From NCBI GenBank assembly GCA_024404335.1, contig JAKSQA010000007.1, positions 1 through 13,950 of the forward strand: a stretch of DNA of 13,950 bases. The letters are read 5' to 3'. Origin of the DNA: Mailhella sp. (GTDB lineage: Bacteria; Desulfobacterota; Desulfovibrionia; Desulfovibrionales; Desulfovibrionaceae). The translations under genes and the position numbers were made by a program. Of the stretch, positions 1 to 7,391 are shown one piece after another (position 1 is the stretch's first letter; the number at the start of each line of letters is the position of its first letter). The notes beneath the pieces were generated by a model. The model saw only the letters and a program-made list of their open reading frames with translations. It was not told the DNA's origin and searched no databases.

Positions 1-1449
1 GCGAGGCTGCTGCTCATCTTTTCGGGCGGGTTCTTCGTCTTCCTGATCCTCACGAACATCTATGCCGAGGAATCGAGGCATTTCTATTTCGTCCGGGGCC
101 TCATGGCCGACCGGGCGCGCAGCATGGCGGAGACCGCCGCCCTGCTGGACGCATCACCGCGCGACATGCGCCTCGTCCTGCGTGACCAGATGGGGAACAG
201 GGGCTTCAACGTGCGGTTCATGGCGTCGGCGCCGCTGCTGAAGGCGCCGGACGAGGAGCTGCTCGCTCCCTCCGCCCTCATGGAGAGGATGCTGAACATC
301 TCCCTTTCCCGCATATATGACGGCCCGAGGGGAGAGATGGGGCGCCCGGGGCCGATGCCGGACTTCCTGCCCGAAGTGCCCCGCCGGGCCGTGCTCTTCG
401 TGAGCGAGCTCAATCTGCCGAGTCCGATGGAATCGGTCGTGGAATCGGTGCGCATGTGCTTCACGACGAAGCCCAGGAAGGACAGGGGGAAGCGGCCGGC
501 CTATCTGGCCACGGCGGTCGTCCCCCTCCATGACGGGACATGGGTCCTGTTCGAGGATACGGCTCCCGGATACAGGGGCATGCCGACATTCCCCCTCACA
601 TGGATCATGGGCATCGAGATGTTCTTCGTCGTGATAAGCCTGCTCGCGTTCTATCTGTGCGTGAAGCCTCTGCGGAGGCTGGCCAAGGCTGCGGAAAGCT
701 TCGGCAGGGACATCCCCGGAACGCCGCCCCTGCCCGAAACCGGCCCGAGCGAGGTGCGTGAGGCCGCCCAGGCGTTCAACATGATGCAGCGCAGCATCAG
801 GGAGTTCCTGGATGAGCGCGAGCGTACGCTTGCAGCCGTGTCGCATGACCTCCGCACGCCGCTGACAAGGATGCGGCTCCGTGTGGAGCAGCTTCCGGAG
901 GACCGCAGGGAGGCGCTCCAGAAGGACATCGGCGAGCTTCAGCAGATCATGGATACGACGATCGACATCGCCCGCAGCAAAAGCGAGGCTGAGGCCGTCG
1001 TGGACGTGGCCTCCCTTATAGAGAGCCTTGTTGACGACAGGCAGGACATGGGGCAGGACATCAGGCTCTCCGACAGGCTCCAGGACCCCGAAGTGCTCTT
1101 TGCGGTCCGTCCCATCCAGGCCCGTCCCCTGAGCATGAAGCGATGCCTTGCCAATCTGATGGACAACGCCCTCCGCTATGGGGGGAGCGTCGTGGTGGAT
1201 GTGGATGACGGACCCGGCATGCTTGCCGTCACCATCTGCGACAACGGCCCCGGAATCCCCGAGGAGGACCTCGAGCGCGTGTTCGAGCCTTTCTACAGGG
1301 TCGAGCCCTCGCGCAGCAGAAGCACGGGCGGCACGGGGCTGGGGCTTTCCATCGCCCGGGGCATGGCCCGGCTGCACGGCGGCGATGTCGTGCTGTCGAA
1401 CAGGCCCGAGGGCGGCCTGAAGGCGACTGTGACCTTCAGGCGCGTCTGA
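1..1449 (+). CDS. EnvZ-like sensor histidine kinase (5' end outside window)
   Basis: This is a membrane sensor kinase that autophosphorylates on histidine and passes the phosphate to a response regulator. The frame is open from base 1, so the start lies upstream; 482 residues are visible. A first membrane segment covers about visible residues 1-20, followed by a periplasmic sensor region to about 197, a second membrane segment at about 198-219 and a HAMP linker to about 272. The phospho-acceptor is His282 in the H-box SHDLRTPLTR, a form typical of EnvZ-like kinases. The ATPase domain shows the N-box with Asn389 (NLMDNALRYG), the G1 box DNGPGIP from residue 414 and the G2 box GGTGLGLS from 443. 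All catalytic boxes are intact. The cognate regulator is probably just upstream (inference). It lies 40 bases before the protease gene, so the kinase probably belongs to an envelope-stress operon; the signal is unknown. Confidence 0.93.
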   Translation, partial: ARLLLIFSGGFFVFLILTNIYAEESRHFYFVRGLMADRARSMAETAALLDASPRDMRLVLRDQMGNRGFNVRFMASAPLLKAPDEELLAPSALMERMLNISLSRIYDGPRGEMGRPGPMPDFLPEVPRRAVLFVSELNLPSPMESVVESVRMCFTTKPRKDRGKRPAYLATAVVPLHDGTWVLFEDTAPGYRGMPTFPLTWIMGIEMFFVVISLLAFYLCVKPLRRLAKAAESFGRDIPGTPPLPETGPSEVREAAQAFNMMQRSIREFLDERERTLAAVSHDLRTPLTRMRLRVEQLPEDRREALQKDIGELQQIMDTTIDIARSKSEAEAVVDVASLIESLVDDRQDMGQDIRLSDRLQDPEVLFAVRPIQARPLSMKRCLANLMDNALRYGGSVVVDVDDGPGMLAVTICDNGPGIPEEDLERVFEPFYRVEPSRSRSTGGTGLGLSIARGMARLHGGDVVLSNRPEGGLKATVTFRRV

Positions 1450-1489
1450 GGCTCCGGATGTCTTCCATCATTCCGTTTCAGGAGCGGCA

Positions 1490-3412
1490 ATGAACATATC
1501 GGCGCGGATCATGACCGCAGCGCTGCTGGCGGCGCTTCTGCTTCCCGGCTCCCTGTCCGCAGGGGAGCTCTCCGCCCGCCGGCAGGCCAGGATGACGCCG
1601 GTCGTCGAGACGGTCGTCAAGGCGGCGCCTGCCGTGGTGAACATCCTGAGCACGCTGGCGGAGCGCCGCTCCGACCCCGATCTGCTGCCGTTCGAGTTCT
1701 TCTTCGGCATGCCCGGCCGGGACCTCAGCCGCCAGAGCGTCGGCTCGGGCGTCATAATCGACGGCCGCAGGGCGCTGGTGCTGACGAACGCCCATGTCGT
1801 GAACGGGGCCGATTCGGTATCCGTGCGCCTGCTCGACGGGCGTACGTTCGAGGCCGAGGTCGTCGGCGCGGAGCCGGATTTCGATATCGCCGTGCTGAGC
1901 CTCAGGGGGGCCGAAGGCCTGCCCTCGCTTGAGATGGGCGATTCCTCCGACCTCATGCCGGGTGAAAGCGTGATAGCCATCGGAAACCCGTACGGCTTCT
2001 CACATACCGTGACGACGGGCGTCGTCTCCGCCCTGGGCCGGACCATAGAGACGAAGGGCGGTGTCTTCACGGATCTCATCCAGACGGATGCCGCGATCAA
2101 TCCCGGCAACAGCGGCGGCCCTCTGCTCAATGTCCTGGGAGAGCTCATAGGCATAGATACCGCCATCTACGGCAACGCCCAGGGCATCGGCTTCGCCATA
2201 CCCATCAGCAAGGCGCGGCGCGTGGTGGAGGACATCCTTGACCGCGGGAGGGTGGTGACGCCCTGGCTCGCCCTGATAGGGCAGGGGGTTGACCAGCGTA
2301 CGGCCCGCTTTCTGCGCCTGCCCTCATCGGAGGGGCTTCTTGTCACGGAGGTCTTTAAGGACGGGCCGGCTGAGAGGGCGGGGATCCGCCCGGGGGATGT
2401 CATCATCTCTCTGGACGGAAATCCCGTGGAGGACCGCGACAGGTATGTTTCGCTGCTGCGGAACCACCAGCCCCATGCCCCCGTGCCCGTGGGATTCATC
2501 CGCGACGGGAAGAGGATGGATGCGGTGGCCCAGCCTGCGGAGTTCGACGACAGGACGGCGGCATCCCTTGCCATGCGGAGGTGGGGCATGAGGGTGTCCG
2601 GCGCACGGGGTGTGGTGCGTGTCTCGGAAGTGCGCAGAGGCTCTCCCGCGGCGGCCCTCGGCCTGGAGGCAGGGGACGTGGTCGCGGCGGTTTCCGGAAG
2701 GGCCATCGGTTCGGCCGAGGATTTTCTCGACAGCTTCCGCAGGGATCTTCTCAAGCAGCAGAGGCAGGAGTGTTCCCCAGAGTGTTCCTATAAGCCGCGA
2801 ACGGCCCGCCGCGGCATATTCAGGAGGTATGGTATGAGGATGTTTGATTTTTTCCGCACGACAGTGCTGGCTCTTTCCCTGGCGGTCCTTTCCGGATGCA
2901 TGTCGTCCCAGTCGGGCGTGCGCCTGCTTTACAATCCCGAGGCTCCGGGCGTGGCTTCCGCCACGGCGCCCCGGATAGCCCTTGTGCGGTTCGCCGATGC
3001 GCGCGGCCGTTCGGACCTCGGCATGCGGCGTGACGGGAGCGCTCTTTCTCCGGCATCGAGTGTCGTCGACTGGGTGAGCGGCTCTCTCGCCGACGAGCTC
3101 TCCCGACGCGGGGCCATAGTGTCCGTGGTTTTCGACAGGCGCCAGGCCGAGGCCGGAGCTCCCGACCACATCATCGAGGGGACGATCGACGAGGTCAGCC
3201 TTCGCGAGAAGAGCCTCAATTCGTATGAATCGGTCATAAGGCTCCAGGCCCGTATCGAAGGCGGCTCGGCTCCTGCGGTCACCAGGCGTTTCGTTTCCCG
3301 TCAGGAGAAGTCCGGGCTTCCCGGCATGCGCCTTGCGGAGGAGACGCTTTCCAGCACTCTCTCCGATGTGCTCGACAACTTCTGCGGCAGCGTCATGCCG
3401 TCGATCAGATAG
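1490..3412 (+). CDS. degP: Do/HtrA periplasmic serine protease; open frame runs on into a lipoprotein
   Basis: This is an HtrA-family protease and chaperone that degrades misfolded envelope proteins. The start has AGGAG at 1480-1484, five bases before ATG. Residues 1-24 form a Sec signal peptide ending SLSA. The trypsin-like domain carries the triad His102 (TNAHVV), Asp132 (FDIAVL) and Ser208 (GNSGGPL). PDZ1 spans about 262-350 and PDZ2 starts about 367. PDZ2 breaks off after residue 425 (KQQR) without its last strand, and the frame continues without a stop through about 23 non-homologous-looking residues into a complete lipoprotein beginning at Met449. The frame as seen encodes 640 residues; Do proteases are usually about 450-500. 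Reading +1 from about 2740-2778 gives a tail ending PAAAYSGGMV and a stop at 2835-2837, overlapping the lipoprotein ATG. I therefore think the protease proper is 1490 to about 2837, with a frameshift (assembly error, mutation or recoding). A true fusion is the alternative. Confidence 0.85.
   Translation: MNISARIMTAALLAALLLPGSLSAGELSARRQARMTPVVETVVKAAPAVVNILSTLAERRSDPDLLPFEFFFGMPGRDLSRQSVGSGVIIDGRRALVLTNAHVVNGADSVSVRLLDGRTFEAEVVGAEPDFDIAVLSLRGAEGLPSLEMGDSSDLMPGESVIAIGNPYGFSHTVTTGVVSALGRTIETKGGVFTDLIQTDAAINPGNSGGPLLNVLGELIGIDTAIYGNAQGIGFAIPISKARRVVEDILDRGRVVTPWLALIGQGVDQRTARFLRLPSSEGLLVTEVFKDGPAERAGIRPGDVIISLDGNPVEDRDRYVSLLRNHQPHAPVPVGFIRDGKRMDAVAQPAEFDDRTAASLAMRRWGMRVSGARGVVRVSEVRRGSPAAALGLEAGDVVAAVSGRAIGSAEDFLDSFRRDLLKQQRQECSPECSYKPRTARRGIFRRYGMRMFDFFRTTVLALSLAVLSGCMSSQSGVRLLYNPEAPGVASATAPRIALVRFADARGRSDLGMRRDGSALSPASSVVDWVSGSLADELSRRGAIVSVVFDRRQAEAGAPDHIIEGTIDEVSLREKSLNSYESVIRLQARIEGGSAPAVTRRFVSRQEKSGLPGMRLAEETLSSTLSDVLDNFCGSVMPSIR
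2765..2788 (+). repeat. Tandem 12-base near-duplicate at the junction
   Basis: Two adjacent 12-base units, 2765-2776 and 2777-2788, match at 10 of 12 positions and share the core GAGTGTTCC. The unit length keeps the frame, so the repeat itself does not cause the shift. It sits exactly where the protease homology ends, and replication or assembly slippage there could have disturbed the reading frame. Confidence 0.6.
2822..2836 (+). promoter_or_regulatory. Ribosome binding site that fixes the lipoprotein start
   Basis: A consensus AGGAGG at 2822-2827 stands six bases before ATG 2834. A full-strength Shine-Dalgarno immediately ahead of a signal peptide with a lipobox indicates independent initiation here, even though the upstream frame is open through this point. 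Another ATG at 2829 is too close to the AGGAGG and out of phase. Confidence 0.8.
2834..3412 (+). CDS. YajG-like outer-envelope lipoprotein
   Basis: The product is a 192-residue predicted lipoprotein. Residues 1-21 form a signal peptide with a charged start and hydrophobic core, followed by lipobox LSGC with Cys22 as the acylation site. The mature part resembles the YajG group in outline: an early strand IALVRFADARG, a helix SGSLADELSRRGA, a strand IIEGTIDEVSL and a C-terminal helix before the stop. The family match is from memory of the pattern and is tentative; YajG itself has no firm function. The start was chosen for its AGGAGG and signal peptide. It sits in frame with the upstream protease, and a +1 reading of that protease would end in an ATGA overlap here, implying coupling. 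Serine-ending signal residues and lack of an Asp at +2 favour outer-membrane sorting (inference). It probably acts with the protease in envelope maintenance. Confidence 0.8.
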   Translation: MRMFDFFRTTVLALSLAVLSGCMSSQSGVRLLYNPEAPGVASATAPRIALVRFADARGRSDLGMRRDGSALSPASSVVDWVSGSLADELSRRGAIVSVVFDRRQAEAGAPDHIIEGTIDEVSLREKSLNSYESVIRLQARIEGGSAPAVTRRFVSRQEKSGLPGMRLAEETLSSTLSDVLDNFCGSVMPSIR

Positions 3413-3424
3413 CGATGTCCCCGC

Positions 3425-3769
3425 ATGAGACCGGTGATAGTCAAAGCATACGGGTCGCTTGATCCGGCCGGAGAGGAGGCGCTTGAAGCCGTCCGCGGCG
3501 TGCTCGAGTCGTGGTTCATCGACGCCGGAGCCGTGGAGCTTGAGGGCGACCTCCTCCGCATCAGCTTCGAAGGCGATGTCTTCCCTGATGACGAGGTGGT
3601 CGACGCGCTCCGGCCCTTCCTCTCCGATGCGAGCCGCGGCAAGCTGGACATCCTCGATCTTGAGGAGTGGACCCTGCACAGGTATTTCTTCACGTACGGC
3701 ACCGTAAGGGACAACAAGGTCACGCTCGACAAGGCGCTTGAGACCTGCTCGATGAAGAGCGGGCTCTGA
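3425..3769 (+). CDS. Conserved-looking hypothetical protein, 114 residues
   Basis: I do not recognise this family. The product is 114 residues, acidic, with no signal peptide, membrane segment or cysteine cluster, so it is probably cytoplasmic. The N-terminal half alternates strand and helix (PVIVKAYG, then a helix around residues 15-30, then LRISFEGDVF). The C-terminal half contains GKLDILDLEEWTLHRYFF followed by a charged tail with VTLDKALE, which may be a small alpha/beta fold. It begins 12 bases after the lipoprotein stop, in the same direction, and is followed by a hairpin, so it is the last gene of the kinase-protease operon. No clear Shine-Dalgarno precedes ATG 3425, so translation may depend on the upstream gene; GTG at 3434 is an alternative start. 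Codon use matches the neighbours, supporting a real gene. Confidence 0.75.
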   Translation: MRPVIVKAYGSLDPAGEEALEAVRGVLESWFIDAGAVELEGDLLRISFEGDVFPDDEVVDALRPFLSDASRGKLDILDLEEWTLHRYFFTYGTVRDNKVTLDKALETCSMKSGL

Positions 3770-4165
3770 TGCCGGCGTGCCGGCAGCCCTCTGTAATCCG
3801 TTTGGAAGTCCCCCGGTCCGGGGGACTTTCCGTATGTTTTCCGAAGAATGCGCCGCCGCTGAAGAAGCGGCAGGCAAACGAAACGAAAATGTAAAAATAT
3901 AACATATTGAAAATAAAAGATGTTTTTCGAATAAATTTAAACAAAATTGTAAAATTTTATTAAATCAATTGGTTATCACTCGGTTTTGTGGCGCTGAATT
4001 TCAATAAAAGCCCTTGATTCCGGGGATAAATGAGCGTAGTCGGAATCTGTAACCGATTTTGAATAGTTCTTTTTGACAAAAATGTATTATTGTTGATGCG
4101 TTTCTGGCAAAGAGCGAAAACCGGACGGAAGCGGATTCCGCCTGAGATACCGAAGGAGCCTGACC
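3770..4165 (+). promoter_or_regulatory. AT-rich gene-free control region upstream of gdhA
   Basis: This 396-base stretch has no supportable gene. After the operon hairpin there is a small GCCGCT/AGCGGC hairpin at 3855-3871. From about 3885 to 4090 the sequence becomes extremely AT-rich (only 8 G/C in 3901-3960) inside an otherwise GC-rich window. A consensus-like -35 TTGACA occurs at 4073-4078, but no convincing -10 lies 15-19 bases downstream; TATTAT at 4085-4090 lacks a good -35. The gdhA promoter is probably here, with A-tracts as UP-type elements or regulator sites (inference). The gdhA ribosome site AAGGAG is at 4153-4158. Confidence 0.5.
3804..3831 (+). terminator. Hairpin terminator after the envelope operon
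   Basis: The arm AAGTCCCCCG at 3806-3815 pairs perfectly with CGGGGGACTT at 3819-3828 around a three-base loop, and outer GG/CC can add pairs across one bulged T. The following T-tract is interrupted (it recovers only at 3837-3840). It lies 35 bases after the stop of the 114-residue gene and is probably an intrinsic terminator of moderate quality. Confidence 0.75.
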
Positions 4166-5521
<1,356 letters not shown>

Positions 5522-5553
5522 TCTCCGGCCTCAGGGTCTCCGCATGATAACGG

Positions 5554-5586
5554 GCCGCCGCCTTCCTGATGGGAGGCGGCGGCTTT
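5554..5586 (+). terminator. Strong GC hairpin terminator after gdhA
   Basis: The arm GCCGCCGCC at 5554-5562 pairs with GGCGGCGGC at 5575-5583. The stem continues inward through T5563/A5574, a T-G wobble and two C-G pairs to the loop TGAT at 5567-5570. TTT follows directly. It lies 32 bases after the gdhA stop. Confidence 0.85.
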
Positions 5587-5604
5587 CGTCTGTGGAGGCA
5601 ATGA

Positions 5605-5640
5605 TTTTGCGTTGCAAAAATGCAGTCGTCGCGCTAGGAA
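5605..5640 (+). promoter_or_regulatory. TTTTGC-N3-GCAAAA palindrome over a weak promoter
   Basis: TTTTGC at 5605-5610 and GCAAAA at 5614-5619 form an inverted repeat with a three-base centre. It overlaps TTGCAA at 5612-5617, which is 17 bases before TAGGAA at 5635-5640, a weak -35/-10 pair. The placement 30-65 bases before the TTG start at 5671 suits an operator for a helix-turn-helix regulator. This is inference from sequence symmetry only. Confidence 0.35.
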
Positions 5641-5670
5641 AGGGAACACGCAACATTCCAGGAGGTTTCC

Positions 5671-6549
5671 TTGCTGTTTGATTCCGATCTCCGTACGCTC
5701 CTTGCCGGTGCCAGGCGCATCGCCATTGTCGGGGCCAAGGACAACCCGGGAAGCCCTGTGGAGCATGTGGGCCGCTATCTGATCAATGCCGGCTTCGAGG
5801 TGATGCCCGTGCACCCCGTGCGCAGGCAGGCATGGGGGATTCCCACCGTGCACAGCATCCTCGAGCTTCCTGAACGAGGATTCGCCCCCGACATCGTATG
5901 CCTTTTCCGTGCGGCGCAGTACTGCTCCGACCATGCGAGGGAAGTGCTGAACCTGCCCGTCCTTCCGAAGATATTCTGGATGCAGGAGGGCATCAGGTCT
6001 CCCGAGGCGGGGGCGCTCATGGCGTCGGCAGGCGTGGCCGTCGTGGAGGACAGATGCCTCCAGACCGTCCATGCCGCCATGTTCGACGACCGTACGCAGA
6101 CGTTTTCCTGCCGGCGGTGCGGCAAGTGCTGCGAAGGGCGGGGCGGGATCATCATAGGCCCCCGCGACCTGGTGCGTCTCTGCGCCCATTTCAGGCTTCC
6201 TCCCGAGGAGGTCCTGGAGCGCTATGCCGAGTACATCGGCGGCAAGCCGACGCTCCGCTGCGGAAGCGACGGCTTCTGCATGTTCTTCAAGGCGGGGGAG
6301 GGCTGCGGCATCCATCCCGCTCGTCCTGCCGTATGCAGGGCATGGCCGTTTTTCCGGGGCAACCTCGTGGATGCCGTCAGCTTCGAGATGGCCAGAGAGG
6401 ACTGCCCGGGCATCAGCCGGACGGCGACCCATGCGGAATTCGCGCATGAGGGCTTCCGGTATCTTGAGGAGTACAGGCTCCGCGCCCATGACACAGCCAG
6501 CGAAGGGCGCGCCGTCATAGTCGATGAAGACGAGCTTCCGGCCATCTGA
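5671..6549 (+). CDS. CoA-binding domain / YkgJ-type cysteine-cluster fusion protein
   Basis: The product is a 292-residue two-domain protein. Residues 1-135 form a CoA_binding (YccU-like) Rossmann domain, with RIAIVGAKDNPGSP at 16-29, conserved VMPVHPV and the late motif FWMQEG. Residues 145-250 are a YkgJ-type metal-cluster domain: Cys147, Cys150, Cys153 and Cys154 form the family signature CxxCxxCC (CRRCGKCC), and further cysteines at 197, 203, 212, 222 and 245 could complete a zinc or iron-sulfur site. The two families are common separately; the fused form suggests a CoA-linked redox or metal function, but no reaction is known and none is claimed. The start is TTG at 5671, chosen because AGGAGG ends five bases upstream. 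No ATG lies near, and the domain begins immediately. The gene follows the gdhA terminator and ends 29 bases before adk, so the two may be cotranscribed. Confidence 0.88.
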   Translation: MLFDSDLRTLLAGARRIAIVGAKDNPGSPVEHVGRYLINAGFEVMPVHPVRRQAWGIPTVHSILELPERGFAPDIVCLFRAAQYCSDHAREVLNLPVLPKIFWMQEGIRSPEAGALMASAGVAVVEDRCLQTVHAAMFDDRTQTFSCRRCGKCCEGRGGIIIGPRDLVRLCAHFRLPPEEVLERYAEYIGGKPTLRCGSDGFCMFFKAGEGCGIHPARPAVCRAWPFFRGNLVDAVSFEMAREDCPGISRTATHAEFAHEGFRYLEEYRLRAHDTASEGRAVIVDEDELPAI

Positions 6550-6578
6550 CCGGAGCTCCAACCAAAGAGGATACAGCG

Positions 6579-7250
6579 ATGAACATTCTCATCTTCGGAC
6601 CCAACGGCAGCGGCAAGGGCACCCAGGGCGCCCTGCTCATGGAAAAATACGGCATCTCCCACATCGAATCCGGTGCAATCTTCCGCAAGCATATCGGCGG
6701 CGGAACCGAACTCGGCATGAAGGCCAAGGCCTATATCGACAAGGGTGAGCTCGTGCCCGACGATATCACCATCCCCATGGTGCTCGACATCCTGAAGAGC
6801 CAGGGCGACAAGGGCTGGCTCCTCGACGGCTTCCCCCGCAATATGGAGCAGGCCCGCAAGCTTGACGAGGCACTGAAGGCCGAAGGCATGAAGCTTGACT
6901 ACGTCGTCGAGATCCTGCTGCCCCGCAAGACCGCCCGTGAGCGCATCATGGGCCGCCGCCTCTGCGTGAACAACAACAACCATCCCAACAACATCTTCAT
7001 CGACGCCATCAAGCCCGCAGGCGATGTCTGCCGCGTGTGCGGCGGTGCCCTCAAGACCCGTCCCGACGACCAGGACGAGGCGGCCATCAACAAGCGCCAT
7101 GACATCTACTATGATGTCGAAAACGGCACTCTCGCTGCGGCGTACTACTTCAAGGCCATAGCCGCCGAGGGCGGGACGACCTATATCGAGCTTGACGGCA
7201 GCGGCACCATCGACGCGATCCGCGAAGACCTGCTTGCCAAGCTGAAGTAG
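6579..7250 (+). CDS. adk: Adenylate kinase with metal-binding LID
   Basis: This cytoplasmic enzyme interconverts ATP plus AMP and two ADP, balancing adenylates. The 223 residues fit a long-LID enzyme. The P-loop GPNGSGKGT is at 7-15, where N-G-S replaces the more usual P-G-A/S. The AMP-site segment SGAIFR is at 31-36 and DGFPRN at 83-88. The LID starts at about 126 (RRLC) and ends with RPDD at 161-164. Its Cys129, His135, Cys151 and Cys154 match in number and spacing the metal ligands known from the zinc/cobalt/iron adenylate kinase of Desulfovibrio gigas; ordinary Gram-positive enzymes use four cysteines or three plus Asp. The start has AAAGAGG eight bases upstream. Codon use is biased towards C-ending codons, as in gdhA, suggesting high expression. 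It may share a transcript with the upstream fusion gene. Confidence 0.96.
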   Translation: MNILIFGPNGSGKGTQGALLMEKYGISHIESGAIFRKHIGGGTELGMKAKAYIDKGELVPDDITIPMVLDILKSQGDKGWLLDGFPRNMEQARKLDEALKAEGMKLDYVVEILLPRKTARERIMGRRLCVNNNNHPNNIFIDAIKPAGDVCRVCGGALKTRPDDQDEAAINKRHDIYYDVENGTLAAAYYFKAIAAEGGTTYIELDGSGTIDAIREDLLAKLK

Positions 7251-7297
7251 CGGGAGGCGGGATACGGCCCGCCGGCGCCTGCCGCCCATCACGTTTT

Positions 7298-7329
7298 CCG
7301 TGCCGGATTCCCGCCGGAATCCGGCACGG
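7298..7329 (+). repeat. Perfect 14-bp-arm hairpin downstream of adk
   Basis: CCGTGCCGGATTCC at 7298-7311 pairs exactly with GGAATCCGGCACGG at 7316-7329 around loop CGCC. It begins 48 bases after the adk stop and ends 62 bases before the TAXI gene start. No T-tract follows on the + strand, and none would follow on the - strand, so it is not a textbook terminator. It may still end or stabilise the adk transcript, or act in the leader of the TRAP operon. Confidence 0.6.
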
Positions 7330-7391
7330 CCGTCATCGCAACAATGCGGCTCCGGCCGCGAATACATGACCTGTTCCAAGGAGCATACTCC

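Larger units (their letters stand above)
2740..2837 (+). other. Candidate +1 frameshift zone at the protease/lipoprotein junction
   Basis: The protease frame (phase of 1490) and the lipoprotein frame (ATG 2834) are the same, so no stop separates them. The +1 phase is open from 2610 to a TGA at 2835-2837 and forms ATGA with the lipoprotein start at 2834. That arrangement is typical of translationally coupled genes. In this phase the codons from about 2769 encode a short strand-like tail (SVPISRER, then AYSGGMV) that could supply the missing last PDZ2 strand. A CCCC run at 2775-2778 is one possible slip or indel position: skipping one C there gives that tail. The shift site is inferred, not proven. 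Confidence 0.5.

Noticed and set aside
2324..3877. 517-codon - strand open frame opposite protease, lipoprotein and the small gene
   Set aside because: It spans three + strand genes and a terminator and has no recognisable motif.
3720..3944. Possible 74-residue - strand protein with a hydrophobic N terminus in the AT-rich gap
   Set aside because: Its frame overlaps the 3' end of the 114-residue gene and the terminator hairpin, lacks a ribosome site, and the hydrophobic start is explained by AT-rich DNA coding for Phe/Ile.
4131..4141. Short palindrome GCGGATTCCGC in the gdhA leader
   Set aside because: Too short a centre for a hairpin and common by chance at this GC level.
7344..7391. 16-residue N-terminal extension of the TAXI binding protein
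   Set aside because: It would bury the signal peptide behind charged residues; AAGGAG supports ATG 7392.
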